Assembly: GCA_963575745.1 (NCBI GenBank)
Contig: CAUYUJ010015849.1
Coordinates: 458,328-522,327 of the forward strand
DNA from: Prorocentrum cordatum
Lineage: Eukaryota; Sar; Dinophyceae; Prorocentrales; Prorocentraceae
DNA length: 64,000 nt
Reading direction: 5' to 3'
The translations under genes were made by a program, and so were the position numbers. Positions 1 to 11,579 of this stretch are shown piece after piece. The notes under the pieces are model-generated. The model ran no database searches. It was not told where the DNA came from and saw only the letters and a list, made by a program, of their open reading frames with translations. Each line of letters starts with the position of its first letter. Within the stretch, counting starts at the first letter, position 1.

Positions 1-262
1 AATACCGGGGGGGGGGGGGGCAGAAACCAAGAGAACGCCGCTCCCCGCAAAACTTCCCGCCCCCCGCAAAGAAACGGGAGGTCTGGAACACTCCTCACCT
101 TCCCCCCCCCCCCCCCCCGGGGAAAATTAGTCGGACATCTTCCCCCCCCACCCTCCCCCTCTATCCCCTCCTCCTCCTCCTTCTCCTCCTCCTCCTCCTC
201 CCCTTCCTCTTCCTCCTCCTCCTCCTCCTCCTCCTCCTCCTCCTCGGTTCGGTTCGGTTCGG
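1..262. repeat. Poly-G/poly-C runs and CTC/TCC microsatellite
   Basis: A G run near position 8-21 and C runs near 104-118 are followed by an almost pure CTC/TCC tract to about 245, then a short (GGTTC) pentamer repeat to 262. Open frames reading through here are repeat artefacts. Positions 263-673 hold no recognisable gene. Confidence 0.9.
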
Positions 263-673
263 TCGAAGGCGGAGCGTCGAAGCCTAGACTAGGAAGATGG
301 CGAGACAGAGCGGGATGGAAAAGGCGGCGACGAGGACCCCCCAGACCACGAGCCACACAGAGAGGGCAGCCCAAAGCCCACGCACCCCCCAAAAAGGGGG
401 GGACGCAGGAGAGGAAGAGAGAAGACGAGGCGGAGCGCCCGCAGGGGGGGAGCTTGGGCAAAGGGCCACCCCAGAAACAGGGCCCACAAGGGGCGAGCCG
501 CGGACCAGGACCAAGAATTCGAGCCACGACCAGCAACAGTCAGACGCGTCAAACCTGCACCGCCCGCTCTCACAGCATGCCATGCTACGCACTCGTACCC
601 AGCGTCGCAAAACAATCAAGTGACAAGGATATCAGCGTTACGGCAACATGCGCCTGGCCCGCAACAAGTCAAT

Positions 674-1804
674 CTACCGGCGGAACTTGATCTTGGTTTT
701 CACCAACTCTTTCTTGGCAGCTTCAACCCGGCCTGAGAAATCTTCCGAAGTGGGCGTGGCGGCGGTAGACGACGAAGTCTGCGTGAAAATCCTCGCGGTA
801 GCAAGAGCAGCGATGGCCTCGGCCTCCAGAACCTTGAACCGCTCGACCGCTGCCAGAAGCTGCTCAGCTGCAGCACTGTCCATATCGTGGAAAACTGGAT
901 GCAACGCCATCTCTGCCAAAATGGTAACCTTGTTCTCAGCAGCCTGAATGCACTCTGGACCAGGTACGCTCTCAGTCACAACATGTGCGGGGTCTGCAGG
1001 CTCTGGCTGAGATTGAAGCTCATACTGGGGCTCGGCACTGCGAGCCGTGGCGGCGGGGTGAAATCCAGGCGCACCCCGACGGAGAGAACCAGTTGGAAGA
1101 GAGTCGCTGCCCGCAGACCTGCTGTCCATGCCCTCCTCCGGCGAAGAATCACCCTCGGACCCACGGATCACGACGTCGTCGTAGCCGTCCTCGGTACCCT
1201 TGCTAATCGCACCAACTGGAACACCATATTGAGGCAACTCGAGGCCCGCAGAACGCTTGTCCGTGCCCTCCTCCGGTGCGAAGTTATCCTCGGACCCCGT
1301 GGCCTCAGACCCCGAATGCTGAGGTACAGGATGCAGCTGAGGCTGTCGATGCTGCCGATCTGGCTCTGGAGCTCCACGTCGTCGACCATGTCCGGCTCCT
1401 GCACCTTGGCCTCGGCCATGGCGCCCATGATGCTCACCACGCGGCGCTGGCTCCACCGGTGGGGAATCGAGCCAGAGGCAAATTTCACTGCAACCATCCG
1501 AGTGCAAGTGGCGTCGATCAACAGTGACTGCCATGTTGGTGTTCTGGGCGATGCCATCCAGAGCTACCAAAAGAAGAGAACGAGCGACCATCGAAGTCGC
1601 GCCACGGGACTGGTATATCCTGATTTTTGCTTTAGCTCGTCCCTGGTCGGCGGCGCACCCGACCGTGATGTGCGCAGGCGCTCCTTTCACGATGAGCTCT
1701 CGCGCCCAGGCAAGACGAGCAGAAACAACCATTGCAAATTGCAAGCCAAAATGTTGGGGCTGCAGGGGGGATTTCAGCGCAGATGCGCTGTGAAAGCCTC
1801 GCAA
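674..1804 (-). CDS. Hypothetical acidic coiled-coil-like protein, possibly frame-broken
   Basis: I do not recognise this 376-codon minus-strand frame. Its last 200 residues look protein-like. They contain a twice-repeated segment built on PEEG...RSAG (GSEDNFAPEEGTDKRSAG and GSEGDSSPEEGMDSRSAG) about 50 residues apart. A helical, Ala/Glu/Lys-rich end around VERFKVLEAEAIAALATARI follows, and the frame closes with a run of Lys/Arg before the stop at 674. Upstream, near 1,350-1,450, an alternative minus frame containing MGAMAEAKVQEPDMVDDVEL looks more protein-like than the main frame. This suggests a frameshift or an unrecognised intron. No start signal can be chosen with confidence. The flanks are CTC microsatellite on the 5' side and unassigned DNA on the 3' side. 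It could be a single exon of a host gene or an ORF1-like retroelement fragment. Confidence 0.35.
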   Translation of the reverse strand: MRGFHSASALKSPLQPQHFGLQFAMVVSARLAWARELIVKGAPAHITVGCAADQGRAKAKIRIYQSRGATSMVARSLLLVALDGIAQNTNMAVTVDRRHLHSDGCSEICLWLDSPPVEPAPRGEHHGRHGRGQGAGAGHGRRRGAPEPDRQHRQPQLHPVPQHSGSEATGSEDNFAPEEGTDKRSAGLELPQYGVPVGAISKGTEDGYDDVVIRGSEGDSSPEEGMDSRSAGSDSLPTGSLRRGAPGFHPAATARSAEPQYELQSQPEPADPAHVVTESVPGPECIQAAENKVTILAEMALHPVFHDMDSAAAEQLLAAVERFKVLEAEAIAALATARIFTQTSSSTAATPTSEDFSGRVEAAKKELVKTKIKFRR

Positions 1805-1845
1805 ACAAGCACGTGCCTGTGCGATGGCTGGCCTGGGCCAGCGAG

Positions 1846-2275
1846 GCTCTCCTCCTCCTCCTCCTCCTCCTCCTCCTCCTCCTCCTCCTCCCTATCCTCC
1901 TCCCTTTCCTCCTCCTCCTCTTCCTCCTCCTCCTGCTCCGCCTGCTCCTCCTCCTCCTTCTCCCCCTCTTCCTTTTTTTTCTCCTCCTCCTCCTCGTTCT
2001 CCTCCTCATCCTCCTTATCATCCTCCCTCTTCCTTCCCTCCTCACTCGCTGCCCAGGTGACCTTCTGGGCTAGACCGAGGCGAGACCGCCCGCAACCCGC
2101 AGCGAGCGGAGCCAGAGGTCGGCCACATAGGGGCGCCGAGGCCGTCAACCATCCTCCTCCTCCTCCTCCTCCTCCTCCTCCTCCTCCTCCTCCTCCTCCT
2201 ACATTTATTTTTCCTCCTCCTCCTCCTCCCTCGTCCTCCTCGTCCTCCTCCTCCCTACCTTCCTCCCCTGACCTT
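1846..2275. repeat. CTC/TCC microsatellite in two blocks
   Basis: Two pyrimidine trinucleotide tracts (about 1,846-2,045 and 2,150-2,275) are separated by about 100 bases of ordinary GC-rich sequence. Stop-free frames here give poly-Ser, poly-Leu, poly-Pro or poly-Glu/Arg and are not genes. Confidence 0.9.
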
Positions 2276-2394
2276 TATACATAGCTCCGCGCGATCGCAC
2301 CCACAATTGCGTCCGTCGGCAGGGTGGGTCAGGCGCTTCGCCTGGGATTTCATCACCACTGATATGACCCAGTAACTTGAAATTTGCAACGGGT

Positions 2395-2720
2395 TCACGG
2401 ATGGAGGGCATGTGCTTTTCAAAATATGGCCCTCGGCGTGGATTAGCGCAAATTCGTCGTAAGTGTTAGGAGCAGTTGCGAAGATGGAAGCCATGTGCTT
2501 TTCCAGATATGGTTTCGCCGTACCGCCGCGCACCCTCGTTTGAAACACTTGCATCCGATTCAGGGATGGAGGGTGGTTCCGTTTCGAAATGTGGGCCTCG
2601 CCCGAGCGCCGGGCACACTCGTCTTAACAATTTGCAGAAAGTTCGAAGATGAAGGGTGGTTCCTTTCTTTGGTTTTCAAAATGTGGTTATCGCCTCAGCA
2701 CCGCGGCCACTATTCTTACA
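2395..2720. repeat. Diverged tandem repeat, period about 83 bp, four units
   Basis: The block GATGGAGGGCATGTGCTTTT-like followed by CAAAATATGG and a CTCGCC-like end recurs at about 2,401, 2,484, 2,566 and 2,649. The units are clearly related but diverged by roughly 20-30 percent by eye. No coding function is apparent. Confidence 0.7.
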
Positions 2721-2759
2721 AGTCTTCAATCAAGGATTCCTAAGGTTAAGGTCGCAATA

Positions 2760-3640
2760 GTGGTGTTCTCAGACGACTTAGGGCTTCCAGGACGCAGCCG
2801 TCACGTTGACTCGGAGTGTTGACGCCCCAGGAAGATATTTTGGCACGGCTCGGGACAGCCAAGGCGCACCAGGTCGCGCTGATGTCCAGAGAAAGATTCC
2901 GGCACAATTCCAAAATTTCAAGCGCTTGTTTCCTAACGCCCCCCGTGGTGAAACAATTATTGTGGGAAACGTGAGCGAAAGGGGAAGCGTGAAAGGAAAG
3001 CATGCAACACCGATGATGCGCTTTGGGCTTACAAGTGTCCCCATCCTGGAAATATGATACGAATTCTGTTGCGTCGCAAGCAAACTGAACTTGGTTGAAA
3101 CAGCGGCAGACGGAAGTGCGCCCTGCGGCTGTGGCTCTCTAGCCGACCGGTCCTGCTCAGCCAGTCCGAACGCTACAAACTGACGCCCCCCCTCGGCTGA
3201 GAAGCCACACGTGAAGGGCGGGTGAGTTATCAAAAAGAGCAATAAAGATTGGGTGACGGGTGAACGCGGGACAAGTGGGCAGCGCTGTGGCGCCGGGACT
3301 GGCTAGGCGCCGAGACGCAGCAACCACGACGCAAACAACTCCCGCACAGTGGCCCCCGCCCCCGTGACAAGTAAACACATGGAAGTGTCATCTTGCGACC
3401 GCGATACGGTGGAGCAGGAAACGATTCCGCTAACAAGGGTCGAATTGCACGCATGATTGCGCCAGGATGCACGCGAGGCATCTCCGTCAAGGAGCCACTG
3501 GAATTACCGGACACTCTGGAACCATCGGGTTCGCAAGGCACTGCGGAACCAGAAGGCAGAGGAAAAGGAGGCAGAAAAAGAGGATTCATCAGGAGGGAAT
3601 GAGGATAGAAACCTTGGGGGCGAAATCGGGTAGATGCTGC
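2760..3640. other. Unassigned single-copy DNA
   Basis: No recognisable gene, repeat or RNA was found. The open frames on both strands are short and show no family signature. Confidence 0.5.
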
Positions 3641-4335
3641 TGTCCCAAGAGAGCTCCAGGAGGGCCCCAAGATGGCCACGGGTATAGTTTGCACTTGGAC
3701 GCCTTACTTGGGCCATACTAGGGCCAACTTGGAGCCCTCTTCAGGCACTAGTTGAACAGTCTCGCGACCCTCCGAGGCCCGGGCGGAACCAAAAGGGCCC
3801 CGAGAGGGCCCCGGGACGGCCTCAGAGGGGGGCGCAACTGAGGTGCGCGATGACCCACTTGACTTGAGGTCCTCTTGGAAGCCTCTTGGGGCCCTCTTGG
3901 GAGCCGTCTGGCCCTCTCACTGGGAGGGCCCAAAGTGGCTACAGGAGGGCTCCAAATGGGTGTCAAGATTACTCCAAACGGAGCATACAATCGCACGCAT
4001 TGGCTGGGCCCTCTCAAGGCCCCTTTGGAAGCGCGTCAGGGCCCTCTGGGAACCCTCTTCGAGCCTTCTCGGGGCCCTCTGAGGGGCCCTCGCGGCGCCC
4101 AAGGGGGCCCCGGGAAGGCTCCAAAAAAACTCCGAGAGGAACCCGCGCAAGGTGCGCAATTGCACATTCAGTTCGGGATCCTCTTGGGATCCTCGTGGAA
4201 GCCCTCCGGGCCCTGTCAAGGCAGCGTGGGGGGGCCAAGAGTGGCTCTGAAAGGGCCCAGCAATGTTCAGGCCGAAACCGTCCAAAACTGGGACCGCACT
4301 GGCCTTGAACTGGAGCCTTCGGGCACCCATCCTCC
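3640..4335. repeat. Degenerate GGGCCCTC-type repeat region
   Basis: Short words such as GGGCCCTC, CTCTTGG and GAGGGCCC recur every 20-60 bases in varied order. Translations give Gly/Pro/Leu/Trp/Ser-rich monotony. This looks like a decayed short tandem repeat rather than a gene. Confidence 0.6.
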
Positions 4336-4385
4336 CATCTCCTCGCTACCCTCGCCAACCCGTCCTCCCATTAGGCTCATCGGAT

Positions 4386-4625
4386 TTGTGATGGTTGGTT
4401 TGAGCTGGACTGAATTTGGTTTGAACTGGACTGAACTTGGTTTGGTCTGGTCAAGAAGTTGGTTTGAACTGGTGTGAGCTTGCTTTTAACGGGCCTGAAC
4501 TTTGCTTGAACTGCTTTGACTTTGGTCCGAGCAGGTCTGCACTCTGCAATTCCGCTCCTAAACAAATGTGCGAATGGTTTGAACATGTTTCGAGTCTGCG
4601 CCGGTTTCAACGCAGGGCGTCATGC
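4386..4625. repeat. Degenerate tandem repeat of TTGGTTTGAACTGG type
   Basis: The word GGTTTGAACTGGACTGAA and close variants recur about every 20-30 bases (near 4,396, 4,417, 4,463). They decay rightwards into TTGAACTGCTTTGAC and TTTGAACATG. Positions 4,626-5,165 hold nothing recognisable. Confidence 0.65.
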
Positions 4626-5164
4626 TCTAAACACATCGCAAGGTAGTTCTTGTTCGATGCGGCATGACCCTTGGTAAACTAATGCCGCAATTCAACATAC
4701 AATTGTCTTGAACGCATCGCACGGGCATCGAAAGCCAACCTGCCCTAAACACCCAGATGCCCGAAAGCGTGGGCAGATGAACGCAAGGGGGTCGCAAACC
4801 AATCCGATATGCGGCCGGAACTGAACCAGCGCATGGCGAACTCAGCGCGACGGGCACCAAGACCGCGACGGCGTTGCTCGTAGACGTCCTCTATCACCCA
4901 CTGGTGAAGCGCCCTGTTCACTATCGACGCTCGCCGCCTGGGGCTGCATGCTCGGCGCTCGTAGACAGATTTCGCAGGTCCACTCGCTCGTCGGAATGCC
5001 TCGGTGTAGCACCTGCATGAAGAGCCAGAAGAGGTTGCAATTGAGACGCAATTGTTCCTGTTCGGCTAAAAGAAACTGCCCCCCCCCAAAAAAAAAATGC
5101 CTGGCGAAAGACCCAACCATGCGCAGTTGTCGATGACGTCGTCGTTGTATCGTTTTCGAAGGAT

Positions 5165-5960
5165 CTCCTTATGGGGCCCCGAATCGCGTGCAGGGCGCGC
5201 CGGACTGGGACAGGGCGGAGCTCCTTGTGGAAACGTGTCAGGCGCGTGTCAAATAGGGCGATCGCCGCCATGCGGACTGCGCCACTGGGACCTTCGGCGA
5301 AGATCCCAATGGGGCCACGAAGCGCGCGAGGGGCGTGCCATCATGGGGCGGCGCCGCCATGCGGACTGCGCCGCTGGGACCTTGGGTGGGCCACGAGACG
5401 AGACGCCGACGCCGGCGTGCCAAAAGTGGGCGGGGCCGCCATGCTGACTTCGCCACTGGGACCCTGGGTGAAGCTCCCCATGGCGCAGCGAAGCGCGCGA
5501 GGGGTGTGCAAAAATGGGGCGGCGCCGCCATGCGGACTGCACCACTGAGACCTTGGTGGAGCTCCCTATGGGGCCGCGAAGCGTGCGAAGGGTGTGCCAG
5601 AATGTGGCGGCACCGCCATGGTGGCTGACTGCGCCACTGGAACTTTAGGAGGGGCTCCCTATGGGGCCACGAAGCGCGCGAGAGGTGTGCCAATACGGGG
5701 CGGCGCCGCCATGCGGACTGCGCCACTGAGACGTTGGGCGGGGCTCCCTATGGGGCCGCGAAGCGCGTGACGGGCGTGCCAAAATGGGGCCGCGCCGCCA
5801 TGCAGACTGCGCCGCTGGCGCCTTAGGTCGAGCTCCCTATGGGGCCACGAAACGCGCGATGGGGCGTGCCACAGTGGGGCGGCCATGCCATGGACTGCGC
5901 CACTGGGGCCTCTGGCGGAGCCCCGTCTGGGGCCACGAAACGCGCGAGGCGCGCGCCGAT
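5165..5960 (-). repeat. Tandem array of the roughly 90-bp family A repeat (inverted copy)
   Basis: About eight units, each containing GCCGCCATGCGGACTGCG followed by a CCACTGGGACCTT-like word and a GGGGCCACGAAGCGCG-like word, start near 5,266, 5,353, 5,437, 5,527, 5,613, 5,707, 5,797 and 5,885. Read on the minus strand, the unit carries GGCCCCATAGGGAGCTCCAC, CCCAGTGG and GTCCGCATGG. These are the same words, in the same order, as the arrays at 9.2 kb and 20.5 kb. Stop-free frames across it are artefacts of the repeat. Confidence 0.85.
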
Positions 5961-6194
5961 GCAGCAGCGCCGACCTCCCTGCCTCTGCTACTCACGTAAA
6001 CGCTACTGGGCAGGGTCTCCCTGCTAGCGGGGTACCCAGTCTCCCTGGAGTCAACCAGGGACCGGGACGCCCCAGGCATGCCCCCAGGATTGGCAACGAT
6101 CCAGGAGGCCTGCATCCACGTAATCACCCAGGGGTCAGCCTGCGAAGTGTTTCAAGCTCTCTGCAGCTAGAGACACAGACCCCCAAGGGCCTTA

Positions 6195-6480
6195 TCCTTA
6201 TCCTTATCCTCCTCCTCCTCCTCCTCCTCCTCCTCCTGCCTCCTCCTGCCTCCTCCTTAGGCCTCCTGCCCCCTCCTGGGGCCTCCTGGGGCCTCCTGGA
6301 GCCTCCTGGAGCCTTCTGGGCCTTCTGGGACCTACTGGGGCCTCCTCGGGCATTCCTCCTCCTCCTCCTTTTCCTCCTCGTCCTTCCTCCCCTCAGCCTC
6401 TTCCTCTTCCTGCTTTCCTGTCTCGTCCTGCATCATCCCTCCTCCTTTTCCTGGCAATCCTCCTCCTCCTCGTCCTCGTG
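6195..6480. repeat. CCT-rich microsatellite and GGGGCCTCCTGG repeats
   Basis: A (CTC)n tract near 6,205-6,240 passes into repeats of GGCCTCCTGGAGC-like decamers near 6,255-6,350 and then more CCT-rich sequence. No gene was found. Confidence 0.85.
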
Positions 6481-6599
6481 CGGAACACGACCCAGAGGAA
6501 GCGCACGACGTGCGTCCCAGCCGATACGCGCCGGAGGACGACCCAGAGGAAGCGCGCGCCGGAGGATGACCCGGAGGAACCACGTGAGCTGCGGGACCC

Positions 6600-7770
6600 A
6601 TAGGAAGGCTCCCGCCTGACGCGTCCTCACAATTCACTCACAGACGAGGGTCCCGCTTGACACTTCTTCCAAATTCAGACCTGAGGAGCCCAAAAGTGAC
6701 GACAGTTACAGGAATCCGATGGCCCGCTCGGATTAGTAACAAGATCCGCGGGCCCCATCGGGAGGGGGCTCCCGCCTGAGACTTGCTCGCAATTCACTCA
6801 CAGACGAGGCTCCCGCCTGATACTTCCTCCAAATTCAAACCTGAGGAGCCCAAAAGTGACGACAGTTACATGAATCCGATGGCCCGCTTGGATTAATAAT
6901 ATGATCTGCGGGCCCCATAGGGAGGGGGCTCCCCCTTGAGACTTCCTCACAATTCACTCACAGACGAGGTTCCCGCTTGATATTTCCTCCAAATTCAGAC
7001 CTGAGGATCCCAAAAGTGACGACAGTTACAGGAATCCGATGACCCGCTCGGATTAGTAACATGATCGGCTGGCCCCATAGGGAGGGGGCTCCCGCCTAAG
7101 ACTTCCTCACACTTCACTCACAGACGAGGCTCCCGCTTGATACTTCCTCCAAATTCAGACCTGAGGAACCCAAAAGTGACGACAGTTACAGGAATCCGAT
7201 GACCCGTTCGGATTAATAACATGATCCGCGGGCCCCATAGGGAGGGGGCTCCCGCCTAAGACTTCCTCACACTTCACTCACAGACGAGGCTCCCGCTTGA
7301 TACTTCCTCCAAATTCAGACCTGAGGAGCCCAAAAGTGACGACAGTTACAGGAATCCGATGACCCGCTCGGATTAATAACATGATCTGCGGGCCCCATAG
7401 GGAGGGGGCTCCCGCCTGACGCGTCCTCACAATTCACTCACAGACGAGGGTCCCGCTTGATACTTCTTCCAAATTCAGACCTGAGGAGCCCAAAAGTGAC
7501 GACAGTTACAGGAATCCGATGACCCGCTCGGATTAGTAACGTGATCCGCGGGCCCCATAGGGAGGGGGCTCCCGCCTGAGACTTGCTCGCAATTCGCTGA
7601 CAAACGAGGCTCCCGCCTGATACTTCCTCCAAATTCAAACCTGAGGCGCTCAAACAGTGACGACAGTTACAGGAATCCGATGACCCGCTCGGATTAATAA
7701 CATGATCTGCGGGCCCCATAGGGAGGGGGCTCCCGCCTGAGACTTCCTCACAATTCACTCACAGACGAGG
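6600..7770. repeat. Highly regular tandem array, 160-bp unit, about seven units
   Basis: The word CAGACGAGG occurs at 6,641, 6,801, 6,961, 7,121, 7,281 and 7,441, as CAAACGAGG at 7,601, and again at 7,762, so the period is 160 bases with a single one-base slip. Each unit also carries CTTCCTCCAAATTCAGACC, GTGACGACAGTTACAGGAAT and CGGGCCCCATAGGGAGGGGG. Units are nearly identical, implying recent homogenisation. The strictly repeated block is longer and more complex than a CRISPR repeat, and there are no unique spacers. Confidence 0.95.
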
Positions 7771-7779
7771 CTCCCTCTT

Positions 7780-8130
7780 GGTGGATGATGGTAATGGGAT
7801 GATGACGACGGTGTTTGATGATGATATATGGTTGATGATGATGATGATGATGATGACGATGATGATGATGATGATGATGGTGGTGGTGATGATGACGACG
7901 TGATGATGATGATGGTGGTGATGATGAGTGCTGATGGTGAGTGATCGTGCGATTATAATGGTAAATCGTGGTGATGATGACGGGGACGAAGTGGTGAGTC
8001 AGCGAGTAGTGGTGATGAGGATGATGAGGATGATCGTTCGATGCCGATGATGGTGAGTGATCGTGCGATGGTGATGGTGATGCTGATGGTGATGATGAGT
8101 GGGGAGTGATGGTGATGGTGATGATGATGC
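7780..8130. repeat. GAT/ATG-rich trinucleotide tract
   Basis: Imperfect (GATGAT)n with GGTGGT interruptions. On the minus strand it reads as poly-His/Ser/Ile. No gene was found. Confidence 0.9.
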
Positions 8131-8234
8131 AGAGGAGGAAGCACAGAGGAGCAGAGGAGAGGGAGGAGGAGGAGGGGGAGCAGAGAGAGATCCTGCGCGG
8201 AGGGTGTGCAGAGAAAACAAGACACCCACTTAGG

Positions 8235-9095
8235 ATGTGGGGAACAATTGCACATTCCTCGTCGATTCGTCGACTTTGCGCGGGCAGCGGAAGCCCCCGC
8301 TTCGGGGCGTCGCCGCGCCGTGCCATCTAAACCGCGCGTCGTGATTTCCGCGCTTCCGCGCTGGGTTTTCCGTGCAAAATGCTGCTCTCGCTGATGCGCT
8401 GGCCTCATTTGCGGGCCACCGCTCGTTCCGAATCGTGCTCTCACTGCAGCGCTGGCTTCAATTCCGCGCTTGTGCTCGCTCCGAATCGCGCCCCCGCTGC
8501 AGCGCCAGCGCCATTCTTCCAGGCGCCGCGCCGCGGCATTCTTTTCGGCCCTTCCCCATGGGCCCCAACGCGTCAAAATGAACCCCCGAAGAAACCGTCG
8601 GAAGCGATTGCATATTCGGCGTCGATTCGCTGCTTCTCTGGCGCCGCGGAACCCCCGGCCCAATGTCGGGGTGTCGCCGCGCCGTGCTATGTCAAGCTAC
8701 GCGCCCTCATTTCCGCGCTTCCACGCTTGGCTCGATGCTCTCGCTGACGCGCTGGCCCTTCCGCGCTTCCGCTCGTTCCGAAGCGCGCCCCCGCCGCAGC
8801 GCTGGCTTCGCGCCCGCGCCCCCGCTCGTTCCGAATCGTGCTCCCGCCGCAGCGCTGGCGCCATGCCCCAGCGCGGTTCTCGGCCCCCCCAAGTTGGCAC
8901 CAAAATTCACCGCATGGCCTCCCGAAGACACCATCGGATGCGATGCACATTCGGCGCCGTATTGTAAATACTTCGGGCCGCGAAAGCCCCGCCCACCTTC
9001 GGGCGCTGGCGCGCCGTGCCATGTCAGGCCGCGCGTTGATCTCCGACGCCCTGCCATGCCGCGCAGCGCAGCGCCGCGATATCCGCCGGCGCGAA
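8235..9095. repeat. Long tandem repeat, unit about 335-367 bp, two and a half units
   Basis: A start block resembling TTGCACATTC..GTCGATTCG..CGCCGCGCCGTGCCATGT recurs at about 8,240, 8,607 and 8,943. The first two copies also carry an inner repeat containing GCTCGTTCCGAATCGCGC and CGCTGCAGCGCTGGC at about 8,410, 8,470, 8,770 and 8,825. All frames are open in places because of the GC-rich composition, but none shows a recognisable protein. Confidence 0.65.
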
Positions 9096-9227
9096 TAGGA
9101 AGGAGATCTATGCCATGGTAAGGGATGGGGGGGGTAGGCCGCCAGTACGACGCGTGCGCGACGAGCTTGCCACCCCCCCTTCCTGCCGCTGCTCTCCGCG
9201 CGCGCGCCGCGCCAGCGCGCGCCTCGC

Positions 9228-9690
9228 TCGGCCCGTGGCCCCATGTAGAGTTCCACCGAAGGCCCCGGCGGGAGGGCCCTCGCGCGCCCGACGCCCAATA
9301 TGGCGCGCCCATTGCACGGTTCGCGGCCCCATATAAAGCGCCCCGCATAGCGTTCCACCGAAGGCCCCAGCGGCGGGGCCCGCGCGCGCCCATCGCGCAT
9401 GTTGGCGCGCCCCTCAGACGGTTCGCGGCCCCCGTAGAGAACTCCACCGAAGGCCCCAGTGGCAGGACTCGCGCGCGCCCGACGCTTAATTTAGCGCGCA
9501 TCACATGGCTCGCGGCCCCGCGCGGAGCCCCGCCGAAGGCCCCGGCGGCAGGGCCCCCGCGCGCCCGACACGCACCTCTCACGCGGTTCGTAGCCCCATA
9601 AAACGCTCCGCCGACGGCCCCATCGGCGTGGCCCGCATGCGCCCGACGCTCATGTTAGGGCACCCCATCGCGCGGTTCGTGCCCCCCCCC
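9228..9690 (+). repeat. Tandem array of the roughly 90-bp family A repeat (direct copy)
   Basis: Five to six units begin with CGGTTCGCGGCCCCATA or a close variant near 9,229, 9,318, 9,419, 9,508, 9,582 and 9,673. Each carries GTTCCACCGAAGGCCCC and then a GGCGGGGCCCGCGCGCGCCC-like tail. The tail has become far more GC-rich than in the 20.5-kb array, while the core is shared. Confidence 0.85.
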
Positions 9691-9699
9691 GGGAGCTCC

Positions 9700-11085
9700 A
9701 CCGAAGATGGCGCGCACCACCTCGGCATTTACGACCGCGCGAATCTGTGCCATTCACCTGGATAATTCACTAGCCACTCTCGCACTTGGCGAAGGTGGCA
9801 AGATTAAACAATCCTGGCGTCTCGACGCATTCGGGTTGCCAGTCGTCGAGCCAAACGCCTGCGCGGGCCGTGGGAGCCCTCAGCGCAACGACCCTGGTCG
9901 GCAAACGGATATGCAGACGCAAACTTTTCCAGGGACTCTCCCCGCGCGCTAACATGTTCAAGCTTGTGTGCCACGTCGCTCGCGCTATTCGTTTATTTTC
10001 TCTGCCAGGATTCATGGCCAGGTTCATGTTGCGGGAGAGCGCAAGTTCAGAAACGGCAGAAATCGGTATGCACACCTTCTGGCAAGCCATCACGCCGTCG
10101 CCTTCGCGTTGACCCTTCATCTGTCCGCGGGGTTCTGCCCGGTCCAACTTGTCACCCAACAGATGCCGGGGGTCCTCGTCCAACTTGGCGTGGCCGTCTT
10201 TGCTTAACTCATATTCCCAGTTGCGTCGTCTTCTTGTTTCTTGGCACGCGATGCCTGGATATATTTGCCAAACGCTACTCTCCCACTACTGAAATGTATA
10301 TGATAATCGCGTTCGTCGTCTCGAAATGCCCCATGCGTGGTCTCGGGCTCGTTGTTCGCACGTTCCGAGGCTTTCCGAGAACTGCGCTTCACTTGGGCGC
10401 GCGCGCGCTCAACAAAGTGCCGCTCCATTCCCTGAGCTGGGCCCGATCGCCAAACAACGATTTAATATTTGAACCGCCTTGTACTCGCTCGCGGGCTTGC
10501 TTCCACCTCCCCCAGCCCACATATGACGATGGACCTCGTGCCCAAACATGTTCGTCAACGTGTCCTCGCAAGACATTTTGCGGCTGATGACTGGCACCAC
10601 AAGAGCATTCATGTTGTAGTTCATCCTCAACTTTGTGGATGCCTCGTCGTTGGCAGCTCTGCTGGTCCCTAGCATAGCACTGCGGTCGAAGAAAAAACAT
10701 CAAGTCATGCATGGTCTTGAACGCTGTGCGAACCTACCTGGCATATCTGTTATCGTAACTGGCACTGCACAGTTCCGCGAATCGGTCCGTGCTCAGGTTG
10801 TACCAAGCTTCTTGGGCCTGGGACGGCGTCACACCGAAACCTGGGTCGGCTGCGCCCAAGTTCGGCGAAGCCGTTGCGGTTGCCGCCGCAACCATTGCAA
10901 GCAGGCGGATGCGCCGCGGAGTTTAACCACGCGCGCTGGAATCTGTGATGCGAACCACGAGACCCGCGACCATGAACACACGATGGGACTTTTCCGTCCT
11001 GCAAGCGAATGGAACTTGAACCAAACAGCGGCGGACGGACGACGCTGCAAAACCGTGCGCCGTGCGGATGCGGTTCAGTAATTGT
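9700..11085. other. Unassigned single-copy DNA
   Basis: No family-level protein signature, RNA gene or repeat could be recognised in this 1.4 kb. Several frames of 80-200 codons are open on both strands, as expected for GC-rich DNA. Confidence 0.5.
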
Positions 11086-11127
11086 CTGTTTCTGCTCACC
11101 CAGTCAGTACGCTATCAACTGACACCC

Positions 11128-11223
11128 CCTCATTATCCTCCTCCTCCTCCTTTTGCTCAGTCTCTTCCTCCTCCTCCTCCTCCTCATCATCATCATCATC
11201 ATCATCGTCGTCGTCGTCACCAC

Positions 11224-11285
<62 letters not shown>

Positions 11286-11292
11286 CCATCAC

Positions 11293-11340
<48 letters not shown>

Positions 11341-11520
11341 CTGCCTCTGCCTCACTCCTCGTCCTCCTCCTTCTCCTCCTCCTCCTCCTCGTCCTCCTCC
11401 TCCTCCTCCTCCTCCTCCTCGTCCCCCTCTACCTCCTCCTCCTCCTCCTTCTCCTCCTCCTCCGCCTCCTCCTCCTCCTCCTCCTCCTCCTCCCCTCCTC
11501 CTCCTCCTCCACTCCTCCTT
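11128..11520. repeat. CTC and CAT/ATC microsatellite complex
   Basis: A CTC block is followed by an almost uninterrupted (CAT)n of about 150 bases (11,187-11,337) and then about 170 bases of CTC. It translates as poly-Ser, poly-Ile, poly-His, poly-Leu or poly-Met depending on frame. Such frames are not genes. Confidence 0.95.
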
Positions 11521-11579
11521 ACCCAGCCGGAACTCATGCCATGACATGCTGGCGGCGCGCACAACAAAGTGGGTAGCAC

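Noticed and set aside
6600-7770. CRISPR-like array because of very regular spacing.
   Set aside because: The whole 160-base unit is conserved, there are no unique spacers, and the setting is eukaryotic nuclear DNA.
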